Part shown: piece after piece, positions 6,851 to 12,625 of the stretch
Layout: every line of letters starts with the position of its first letter
Position numbering within the stretch: position 1 is the first letter of the stretch
DNA from: F1-60-MAGs149 sp037133215
GTDB taxonomy: Bacteria > Actinomycetota > Thermoleophilia > Gaiellales > F1-60-MAGs149
Length of the DNA stretch: 16,437 bases
Reading direction: 5' to 3'
Assembly (NCBI GenBank): GCA_037133215.1
Contig: JBAXOM010000048.1
Location: 1-16,437 of the forward strand
Made by a program: the position numbers and the translations under genes
The notes under the pieces: generated by a model
Database searches by the model: none
The model's input: only the letters and a program-made list of their open reading frames with translations
Told to the model about the DNA's origin: nothing

Positions 6851-7960
6851 CTAGGCGTCTTCGTCGAGTGGCAAATGCAACTGCTCGCCCTCGATCAGTC
6901 GCGAGACCGTCACGCCGAGTAGCCGCACGGGTGGCTCGCGATCACGCAATGCTCGTTCCAGCGCAACCTCAGCAAGCCGCGTAATCTCGATCGGATCAGC
7001 CGTCGGCGCGCTCGCCGAACGGGCACGAGACAAGATCCGAAAATCGGGATACCGCAGTTTGATCGTGACCGTCTGCGCAACCCGCCCCTCCTTGATCAGG
7101 CGCTCCGTGACAGAAGCGGCCATGCGAGCAGCGTGCTCCGACAGGATCGCCGGATCCGCGATGTCGTGGTCAAACGTCTCCTCGTGCCCAATCGAGACCG
7201 AAGGGCCCGTCTCGGCCAGCACGGGGCGCAGGTCGATCCCACGCGCGCGCTCCCGCAACTCCAACCCGACAGCGCCCGGCAACACCAGCCGCAGATCAGC
7301 ATCGTCGAGGTCGGCCAGATTGCCAATCGTCCTCAGGCCCGCAGTTCGCATTCGCTTGTCGGCCTTCGGTCCGATTCCTGGCAGTGCGCGCAGCGGCAAT
7401 GGTGCAAGAAATTCCTCCTCCTTGCCTGCTGGCACGATCACGAGACCGTTAGGCTTGTCTGCGTCCGAAGCGACTTTCGCGATCGTCCTCCCCGCGCCAC
7501 AGCCAAACGAGGCGTGCAACCCCGTCTCGCGCTCGATGCGCGCCTGCAATTCTGCGAGAAATGCGCGCGCCTCCCCCGCGGTCGCGGCAACGGACGACAG
7601 GTCGAGGTAGCCCTCATCGATACCGACCTGCTCGACGACAGGAACAGCAGCGCGGACCAACGACCAGACAGCATCCGAATGGCGCCGATACCGCGAATGA
7701 TCGGGCTTGACGAAGACGGCGTTCGGACAACGACGGACTGCCTCTGCCGCACTCATCGCCGAGCGAATGCCAAAGGCGCGCGCCTCGTACGAGGCCGTCG
7801 CCACAACCCCACGCCCCTGTGGATCACCGCCGACCACCACCGGCAGCCCTGCCAATGCGGGATTTTCGAGCACCTCAACCGCCGCAAAAAAAGCATCCAG
7901 ATCCAAATGCGCGACAACGAGAGGCACAAATCCGAGGCTACCAAGCGGTTCCCACGCCAT
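6851..7960 (-). CDS. dinB: DNA polymerase IV (Y-family translesion polymerase)
   Basis: 369 aa. The Y-family core is clear: HLDLDAFFAAVE contains metal ligand D20 and, by alignment with E. coli Pol IV, the steric-gate position F25; the second acidic pair is D115/E116 in VEQVGIDEGYLDL. A helix-hairpin-helix region (LPGIGPKADKRMRTAGL) and the little-finger domain follow. The extreme C-terminus QLHLPL fits a sliding-clamp binding motif. One change from the usual SIDE motif is Gly at position 113. The start used is the ATG at 7960; an in-frame GTG at 7927 would remove 11 non-conserved residues and is possible, since neither start has a clear Shine-Dalgarno. It diverges from the pafBC-like gene across 55 bases to the mini-ORF, a suggestive DNA-damage pairing. 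Confidence 0.95.
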   Translation of the reverse strand: MAWEPLGSLGFVPLVVAHLDLDAFFAAVEVLENPALAGLPVVVGGDPQGRGVVATASYEARAFGIRSAMSAAEAVRRCPNAVFVKPDHSRYRRHSDAVWSLVRAAVPVVEQVGIDEGYLDLSSVAATAGEARAFLAELQARIERETGLHASFGCGAGRTIAKVASDADKPNGLVIVPAGKEEEFLAPLPLRALPGIGPKADKRMRTAGLRTIGNLADLDDADLRLVLPGAVGLELRERARGIDLRPVLAETGPSVSIGHEETFDHDIADPAILSEHAARMAASVTERLIKEGRVAQTVTIKLRYPDFRILSRARSASAPTADPIEITRLAEVALERALRDREPPVRLLGVTVSRLIEGEQLHLPLDEDA

Positions 7961-7987
7961 AGCAGGACACGTACTGCATCGCGCCCG

Positions 7988-8007
7988 TTGTCAGAACTGC
8001 GTATGCT
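7988..8007 (+). promoter_or_regulatory. Putative promoter of the pafBC unit: TTGTCAG element and TATGCT -10
   Basis: TATGCT at 8002-8007 is 8 bases before the ATG of the 15-codon ORF. TTGTCAG at 7988-7994 matches the first half of the mycobacterial PafBC-dependent (RecA-NDp) motif, known as TGTCRGTG-N8-TAnnnT. The gap here is shorter and the GTG is GAA, so the match is only partial. No normal -35 is visible. The site lies in the divergent dinB/pafBC gap. Confidence 0.35.
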
Positions 8008-8015
8008 CTCCAACT

Positions 8016-8063
8016 ATGGATTGGAGTGGTAACGACGACCGGCAGACAGGTGTGGCGCGATGA
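8016..8063 (+). CDS. Possible 15-residue leader ORF overlapping the pafBC start
   Basis: ATG at 8016 opens MDWSGNDDRQTGVAR and ends at TGA 8061-8063, overlapping the next ATG (8060) in the sequence ATGA. If transcription starts just after the TATGCT box, this would be a leaderless mini-gene, with pafBC translated by coupling. I see no Shine-Dalgarno before the 8060 ATG, which favours coupling. No attenuator hairpin is obvious. It may also be chance. Confidence 0.35.
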   Translation: MDWSGNDDRQTGVAR

Positions 8064-10129
8064 GCCATGACGCGGACAAACTGATCCGTCAGCTCTCCCT
8101 CGTTGCGTACATCATGGCCGAGAAGCGGCCGATCACTGCGCGCGACGCCAAGAACGCTGTCGAGGGGTATTACGACATGTCCGACGAGGCCTTCGCCCGC
8201 CGCTTCTATGCCGACCGCGCCGAACTGCTCGCACTGGGCGTGCCGATCAAGTCGAATCGCGACGAGTTCACCGGCGAAGAGCTCTACACGCTGACGCGCG
8301 AGAATTACTTCCTCCCGCCGCTGCACCTCAGCGATCAAGAGTTGGCTGCATTGCAGACCAGCCTGTTCCTGCTTGATGGCCAGTTCGCCTACGCCGCACC
8401 GTTGCGTCTGGCGCTGCAAAACCTTGCACTCGGCCGTCCCGGCGTGCTCGATCGCTCGCCGTCCGAAGGTGTCACGCTCGATCTACGTGGCGGTGGCCAC
8501 ACGCCCGAGATCGCTGCTCGGCTCGCCAAGCTCGAAGGTGCGATCTCGAAGCAGAAGACAATCGTCTTCTCGTACTTCGCAATCAGCCGTGGCGAAGAGC
8601 GCACTCGCACCGTCGACCCGTACGGTCTCTACTACTCCGAGTCGCACTGGTACCTCGTCGGCCACGACCACGACCGCGAAGAGATCCGCAACTTCCGCGT
8701 CTCGCGCATCCGCGGCGACATGCGCTTCCATACGCGCAAAGAGCGCGACTTCCGACGCCCTGGCGACTTCGACCCCGCAACCTACCGCGATCGCGCCCCT
8801 TGGGGATATGACGCACCTGTCGGCGAGGCCATCCTCTACGTCGCGCCGAGCGCCGCCTGGCTGGTCGACCGTCTCTACAACAAGCATGGCGAAGTAACGA
8901 CGCACGAAGACCGTTCTGCGACCTTCGAGACGCCGTACAGCGACGTCGATCGCCTCGCAGAGTGGATCCTTGGTCTTGGCGGCCAGGTCTTGCCGCTCGG
9001 CCCGCGCGATGTCATCGATGCCGTCACCGATGCGCTCGAGCGCGTACGCGATGCCCACGCTGGCGATCCGCCGTCGATCCGCTCGCCCAAGAAAATCGTC
9101 ACCGAGCCCGACGCACCGACGGCGCGCCCCTCGAACCCTGTCGCGCCCGAGCGCTTCGCAGTGCTTCAGGCGCTGCTCGCCGATCTGCTCGAGACGTGCG
9201 GCACGGAGCAGAGCGGCAGCATCGCGGCCTCCGTGTTGCAGGCGCGCTACGAGATCGACGACGAAGAGATGATCGAGCAGATCAACCTGCTCAACCTCGT
9301 CAACTTCGGTGGTGGCTGCTACGCCGTCTACGCCGAGCTCGACGAAGAGGGCATGATCAACGTTCAGAAGGAGCTGTACGGCGAAGACTTCCGCCGCCCA
9401 GCCCGCCTCTCGCCGCTCGAGGCCAAGGCGATCCTGATGGCCCTCGACCTCGTTGGGCCGCAGATCGCCGCTGGCACCAACTCGACGCTCGCCGCTGTGC
9501 GCGAGAAGATCGAAGTCGCCTGTGGCGGCGGTGTCCCGGGCGGTCAGCCCTCGACGACTGCCGACGTCGGCGCACCCGAGGATGTGATCTCGCAGATCTC
9601 CTGGGCGATTGAGCGCAATCGCCTCGTCCGCATCAACTATCTGACCCGCACCACGAATCAGGTCGAAGAGCGCATCATCGAGCCGTACCTCTTGCGCGGC
9701 GTCAACTCGGATTGGTACATCGAGGCCTACGACTGCACTGCCGAGGGCGAGCGCACCTTCCGCATCGACCGCATCGAAAGCGTCGAGCGCCTGAAGGACA
9801 CCTTTACACCGCGCGATGGCCTCTCGAACCGCGCCGAAGGCCGTAGCGTCGGCGGCACCAAGGGCTCCGTCAGCGTCTGGTTCTCTCCCGCTGTCGCCCT
9901 GCGCGAGTCCGAGAAGCGCTCGGATGCCTCGCACCTCACCGACGGTGCAATCCTCGCGACGATCACCTACGACTCCGAGCGCTGGCTCGAAGACGAGGTC
10001 ATCAAGTACCGCGGCGAAGCCGTCCTGATCGAGCCTGCTGCTCTCCGCGCCCGTGTCGCGCGACGCGCCACGCAGATCCTCAAAGAAGTCAAGGGCGCCA
10101 AGCGCCTCGCCGGCAAGGGTCGACGCTAG
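8060..10129 (+). CDS. pafBC: Fused PafBC-type transcriptional regulator with two WYL domains
   Basis: 689 aa, about twice the length of PafB or PafC, with the same architecture twice over. Half one: helix-turn-helix region (about 5-90), WYL domain (about 150-225, signature SHWYLVGHD, then NFRVSRI), WCX-like C-terminal extension (about 250-335). Half two: helical/wHTH-like part (about 362-490), WYL (about 505-580, SDWYIEAYD, then FRIDRI), WCX (about 600-675). Natural PafB-PafC fusions are known in actinobacteria; PafBC is a transcriptional activator of the LexA-independent mycobacterial DNA-damage response. A linker at about 335-362 joins the halves. The neighbouring dinB supports a damage-response role, but no paf/proteasome genes are present, so a related two-WYL regulator cannot be excluded. 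It ends tail to tail with queG. Confidence 0.85.
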   Translation: MSHDADKLIRQLSLVAYIMAEKRPITARDAKNAVEGYYDMSDEAFARRFYADRAELLALGVPIKSNRDEFTGEELYTLTRENYFLPPLHLSDQELAALQTSLFLLDGQFAYAAPLRLALQNLALGRPGVLDRSPSEGVTLDLRGGGHTPEIAARLAKLEGAISKQKTIVFSYFAISRGEERTRTVDPYGLYYSESHWYLVGHDHDREEIRNFRVSRIRGDMRFHTRKERDFRRPGDFDPATYRDRAPWGYDAPVGEAILYVAPSAAWLVDRLYNKHGEVTTHEDRSATFETPYSDVDRLAEWILGLGGQVLPLGPRDVIDAVTDALERVRDAHAGDPPSIRSPKKIVTEPDAPTARPSNPVAPERFAVLQALLADLLETCGTEQSGSIAASVLQARYEIDDEEMIEQINLLNLVNFGGGCYAVYAELDEEGMINVQKELYGEDFRRPARLSPLEAKAILMALDLVGPQIAAGTNSTLAAVREKIEVACGGGVPGGQPSTTADVGAPEDVISQISWAIERNRLVRINYLTRTTNQVEERIIEPYLLRGVNSDWYIEAYDCTAEGERTFRIDRIESVERLKDTFTPRDGLSNRAEGRSVGGTKGSVSVWFSPAVALRESEKRSDASHLTDGAILATITYDSERWLEDEVIKYRGEAVLIEPAALRARVARRATQILKEVKGAKRLAGKGRR

Positions 10130-11127
10130 CGATTGGTGGCTCGGCGTGCAGCCGAGCCAAAGATCGGATCGTCGGTCGCAGCGAACGGCTCTGCGAGCGA
10201 GCGGTACTCCTCCGGCCCATTGCCAAGCGCGATCAAGGCGTTGCGTTTGAGGTACCGCCCATCGAGGCCAGGGATGTACAGACGCTGATTGTGTTCGACG
10301 AGGTCCTCGTCGGTTGCGTCGAGCCAGGCGTCGAGTCGTACCCACGCCTCACCCTCGGCGAGCAGGTCTGCCCCACGCTTCTCGGGGCCTTGGTTCCAGG
10401 GACAGACGTCCTGGCAGATATCGCAGCCGTAGACCTGATCTCCAAGCGCATCGGCGATCTCGTCGGGGATCTCGCGGCGGCTCTGTGTCCAGTAGGACAG
10501 ACACTGCTCGGCGTTGAGAACGTACTCCTCGTCGAGCGCACCCGTTGGGCAGGCGTCGATGCAGAGTGTGCACGAGCCACAGCCTTCCCGGGCGGGCTCT
10601 GGTGTCTCCGTCACGAGGGGCGCGTCCGTGATCAGCGTGCCAATTGAGATAAACGAGCCGAGGCCAGGGGCAATCGCCATCGTGTTCTTGCCTGGAAACG
10701 TCAGCCCAGCCCGACGAGCACCTTCGCGATCGACGTGATGGTTGGCATCGACGTGCACCACACAGCGAAATCCCTCGGCCTTGAGCGCGTCCCGCACACG
10801 ACCAAGCGCCTCGCGTAGCGTCGCGTAGGGGTCGCTCCAGGCGTAACGCGGTAATCGTCCGACCGGTCCGTCGGGTTTAGGTGGCAACGGGCGCCAGACG
10901 GGCAGAATCGCTGTCACGACCGTCTGCGCATTGCGCACCGCAGTCTCGGGGTGACACGACACCTCGGTCCGTGCAGCCGTAAAGCGCATGTCGGCCCAAT
11001 ACCCTCGCTCGACTCGATCCTTGAGCGCCGCCTCGACTTCGGTGTACGCCGACGCGGGAGCGGCACCCAGCACGATCCCCTCGTCGCGCACGAGCGCTGC
11101 GAGCTCATCCATGGTCGGCATTCCCAT
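10126..11127 (-). CDS. queG: Epoxyqueuosine reductase
   Basis: 333 aa from the ATG at 11127. QueG reduces epoxyqueuosine to queuosine in tRNA wobble positions, using cobalamin and two 4Fe-4S clusters. The ferredoxin-like ligands are C183/C186/C189/C193 (CGSCTLCIDACP) and C209 with C235/C238/C242 (CDICQDVCPWN). The cofactor region has VDANHHVDREGARRAGL and GKNTM, with D127 at the usual conserved Asp. The C-terminal HEAT-like tail is short (RYLKRNALIALGN). The frame continues upstream to 11481, but that part reads through the palindrome and rnhA and has no family similarity. The start is placed by the N-terminus and a TACGCT box 6 bases upstream. It shares its stop with pafBC in one CTAG. No other queuosine gene is in the window. 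Confidence 0.93.
   Translation of the reverse strand: MGMPTMDELAALVRDEGIVLGAAPASAYTEVEAALKDRVERGYWADMRFTAARTEVSCHPETAVRNAQTVVTAILPVWRPLPPKPDGPVGRLPRYAWSDPYATLREALGRVRDALKAEGFRCVVHVDANHHVDREGARRAGLTFPGKNTMAIAPGLGSFISIGTLITDAPLVTETPEPAREGCGSCTLCIDACPTGALDEEYVLNAEQCLSYWTQSRREIPDEIADALGDQVYGCDICQDVCPWNQGPEKRGADLLAEGEAWVRLDAWLDATDEDLVEHNQRLYIPGLDGRYLKRNALIALGNGPEEYRSLAEPFAATDDPIFGSAARRATNR
10137..10159. terminator. Hairpin inside the 3' end of queG, just after the pafBC stop
   Basis: TGGCTCGGC (10137-10145) and GCCGAGCCA (10151-10159) form a perfect 9-bp stem with a 5-base loop, starting 7 bases after the pafBC stop. It is embedded in queG codons for the last residues. It probably limits pafBC transcription into queG; no T-run follows. 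Confidence 0.5.
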
Positions 11128-11133
11128 ACGGAG

Positions 11134-11139
11134 AGCGTA
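11134..11139 (-). promoter_or_regulatory. Putative -10 box (TACGCT) of queG
   Basis: On the minus strand TACGCT lies 6 bases before the proposed queG ATG, the same hexamer and spacing as at the crotonase gene. No -35 consensus is found at 16-18 bp; that position is taken by the edge of the 32-bp palindrome. Confidence 0.4.
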
Positions 11140-11153
11140 CCCCGCCGGTCGTG

Positions 11154-11185
11154 GCGACATTTTGGGCCCGGGCCCAAAATGTCGC
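11154..11185. repeat. Perfect 32-bp palindrome between queG and rnhA
   Basis: The half-site GCGACATTTTGGGCCC (11154-11169) is followed immediately by its exact reverse complement (11170-11185), with no spacer and no mismatch. The centre is 42.5 bases from both proposed start codons. It may be an operator or activator site for a dimer/tetramer, or a REP-like repeat. No second copy exists in this window. Confidence 0.9.
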
Positions 11186-11198
11186 GTTGTCGCCAAAG

Positions 11199-11204
11199 TA
11201 CTGT
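11199..11204 (+). promoter_or_regulatory. Putative -10 box (TACTGT) of rnhA
   Basis: TACTGT lies 7 bases before the rnhA ATG at 11212, mirroring the TACGCT box of queG on the other side of the palindrome (box centres 32 and 33 bases from the palindrome centre). No canonical -35 is present. Confidence 0.35.
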
Positions 11205-11211
11205 TCTCGGC

Positions 11212-11667
11212 ATGCCCGCTGCAGAAGACGAAGTTGAGATCTGGACCGATGGCGCCTGCTCTGGCAACCCTGGACCTGGTGGTTGGGCCGCGATTTTGCG
11301 CTGGCGCGACCACGAGCACGAGATCTCGGGTGCCGACGAGCACACCACCAATAACCGGATGGAGCTGATGGGCGTCCTCAAAGGGCTCGAGACACTGACC
11401 CGCCCAACAAAAGTCGTCGTGGTGACGGACTCTGCCTACGTCGAGAAGGCGTTTACCCAAGGCTGGCTCAAAAATTGGCAACGAAACGGCTGGAAAACCG
11501 CCGCCAAGAAGCCCGTCGAAAACCAGGACCTCTGGCAGCTCCTACTCGACGCCTCCGCAGCGCACGACGTACGCTTCGAACGCGTCAAAGGCCACGCTGG
11601 CATCGAACTCAACGAGCGAGCCGACGTGCTTGCCGTCGCTGCACGCGACAGCATGCTGGGTACCTGA
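11212..11667 (+). CDS. rnhA: Ribonuclease HI
   Basis: 151 aa, the usual size of bacterial RNase HI, which cleaves the RNA strand of RNA-DNA hybrids. The four-carboxylate active site is complete: D13 in IWTDGACSGNPGPGGW, E51 in NNRMELMG, D73 in VTDSAYV and D138 in NERADVLA, together with the catalytic-loop H128 in VKGHAG. The basic handle region WLKNWQRNGWKTAAKKPV is present. The frame is open back to 10951, but upstream residues overlap queG and the palindrome; ATG 11212 fits the family N-terminus. It diverges from queG and is followed by rpsR on the same strand, which has its own promoter. Confidence 0.96.
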   Translation: MPAAEDEVEIWTDGACSGNPGPGGWAAILRWRDHEHEISGADEHTTNNRMELMGVLKGLETLTRPTKVVVVTDSAYVEKAFTQGWLKNWQRNGWKTAAKKPVENQDLWQLLLDASAAHDVRFERVKGHAGIELNERADVLAVAARDSMLGT

Positions 11668-11671
11668 CCGC

Positions 11672-11679
11672 TTTTTTTT
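11672..11679 (+). terminator. T8 tract after rnhA (possible weak terminator or upstream promoter element of rpsR)
   Basis: Eight consecutive Ts begin 5 bases after the rnhA stop. Only weak inverted repeats precede them (such as GTCGC/GCGAC in the end of rnhA), so intrinsic termination is doubtful. The tract sits about 10 bases upstream of the rpsR -10 box, in its -35 region. Confidence 0.3.
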
Positions 11680-11689
11680 CAGGCTGGGG

Positions 11690-11695
11690 TATGAT
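11690..11695 (+). promoter_or_regulatory. -10 box (TATGAT) of rpsR, flanked by G4 and C5
   Basis: TATGAT (5 of 6 to consensus) has an upstream GGGG and downstream CCCCC, so the box is the loop of a G4/C4 inverted repeat. A TG precedes but is not in the exact extended -10 position. The start point would be near 11702, leaving a UTR of about 28 bases with AGGGAG (11713-11718) as ribosome site 11 bases before the GTG. Confidence 0.5.
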
Positions 11696-11729
11696 CCCCC
11701 GGCTAACCCGATAGGGAGTTTTACAACTC

Positions 11730-12149
11730 GTGGCACAACAGCAGACCCGACGCAAGCGAACAGCACTTCCCCTCAAGAAGCGCAAGCGCGTCCAGATCAC
11801 GGACGACCAGATCCGCTACACCAACGTCGAAGGCCTCAAGCGATTCCTATCGGACCGCGGCAAGATTCGTTCGCGCCGCATGACGGGCCTGTCCCGCCGC
11901 CAGCAGACGCTTGCAGCGCGCGAAATCAAGCGCGCCCGCGAGATGGGCCTTCTCCCCTTCGTGATGCCCAAGATGGAGCGCGCCCGTGGTGGTCGCTCGG
12001 ATCGTGGCGGTCGTGGCGAGGATCGCGACGAGCAGACGATGGCATCGGCCGAGGCCTCCCAGGCCACCGAAGCACCGCGTTACGAGGAAGTTGTGGAGGT
12101 CGTCGAAATCGACGAAATTCCCGCTGCTGTCCTCGAAGACGAGGTCTAA
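11730..12149 (+). CDS. rpsR: Ribosomal protein bS18, cysteine-free form with RG-rich and acidic C-terminal extension
   Basis: 139 aa, against about 75-90 for ordinary bS18. Residues 1-80 are the S18 core: basic N-terminus, DDQIRYTNVEGLKRFLSDRGKI, RRMTGLSRRQQ and AREIKRAREMGLLPFV. The cysteines of the zinc-binding S18 type (CPFC near the start and C in the TGTCAKHQ motif) are absent, so this is a zinc-independent form. After residue 82 comes an RGG-rich patch (84-96) and then about 40 residues rich in Glu/Asp and Val, ending LEDEV. It starts at GTG with AGGGAG upstream. It stands alone, without rpsF, ssb or rplI, its usual neighbours. Whether the genome has a second, cysteine-containing S18 cannot be seen. 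Confidence 0.95.
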   Translation: MAQQQTRRKRTALPLKKRKRVQITDDQIRYTNVEGLKRFLSDRGKIRSRRMTGLSRRQQTLAAREIKRAREMGLLPFVMPKMERARGGRSDRGGRGEDRDEQTMASAEASQATEAPRYEEVVEVVEIDEIPAAVLEDEV

Positions 12150-12261
12150 GCCTCCCCGCTTCCAGTCGTTTGGCACGTTGGCTTTTGCATGCGCCGGCAC
12201 GGCCGACTCTTGGCAAGGACATACAGGCAGGCAAACGCGACGTACGAGCTCAACTCTGTCA

Positions 12262-12294
12262 GTTCGCGGGTGCGGCTAGAAGCCGAGTGCGAAC
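12262..12294. terminator. Nested hairpin at the stop codon of the MIP18-like gene
   Basis: Outer arms GTTCGC (12262-12267) and GCGAAC (12289-12294) enclose inner arms CGGCT (12273-12277) and AGCCG (12281-12285) with an AGA loop. The inner stem contains the stop codon of the minus-strand gene (12276-12278). It could terminate rpsR and the convergent gene; no T-run. The rest of the gap from 12150 shows nothing else. Confidence 0.4.
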
Positions 12295-12581
12295 TTGGCG
12301 TCTTCGCTCATGCGTTCAGGCGTCCACGGCGGCGACCAGACCAATTCGGCCTCGACCTCGTTGACACCAGGCACCTCGCGAATCGCACGATCGATCTCGG
12401 AGGCGATGTGTGGTCCGGCGGGGCACCCCATCGACGTCAGCGAGTACGTCGCGTGAACATTCTTAGCCTCGTCGATCTCGACCTCGTAGACGAGCCCAAT
12501 GTCGACGATACCCATCATCAACTCGGGATCCTCAACCTGGTTGAGTGCTTCGAGAACAATCTGCTTGGTGACTTCGCTCAT
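12276..12581 (-). CDS. MIP18/DUF59-family metal-sulfur cluster assembly protein
   Basis: 101 aa, full length for this single-domain family (PaaD/SufT/MIP18-like), whose members help deliver or assemble Fe-S clusters. The signature DPE lies at 18-20 (NQVEDPEL), followed by GIVDIGLVYEVEI, and the conserved reactive cysteine is C53 in MGCPAGP. The C-terminal part VWSPPWTPERMSEDAK is the typical W(S/T)PPWxPxxMS motif of the family. Start ATG 12581 has GAAGGA 7 bases upstream. It lies 44 bases downstream of the crotonase gene on the same strand and may be co-transcribed with it. No suf operon is in the window, so the client protein is unknown. Confidence 0.93.
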   Translation of the reverse strand: MSEVTKQIVLEALNQVEDPELMMGIVDIGLVYEVEIDEAKNVHATYSLTSMGCPAGPHIASEIDRAIREVPGVNEVEAELVWSPPWTPERMSEDAKFALGF

Positions 12582-12625
12582 GCCTACATCCTTCGCGTGA
12601 ACTCATAGGGTAGCCTACGCGCCCG

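Noticed and set aside
7961..8015. LexA/SOS box upstream of dinB
   Set aside because: GAAC is present once, but no GTTC follows at the 4-base spacing.
8483..10345. 620-codon open frame on the minus strand opposite pafBC
   Set aside because: It is a mirror frame of a GC-rich gene. Its protein is low-complexity Arg/Ala/Asp-rich with no family motif, while the plus strand has clear WYL domains.
10951..11211. N-terminal extension of rnhA to 238 aa
   Set aside because: The extension overlaps queG coding sequence and the palindrome; RNase HI starts near MPAAEDEVEIWTDG.
11128..11481. N-terminal extension of queG to 451 aa
   Set aside because: It would run through the palindrome and across rnhA, and the added residues have no QueG similarity; the family begins near MDELAALV.
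11680..11729. Zur box or S18 autoregulatory RNA element upstream of rpsR
   Set aside because: No Zur-like inverted repeat and no recognisable S6:S18-binding motif was seen in the 5' UTR.
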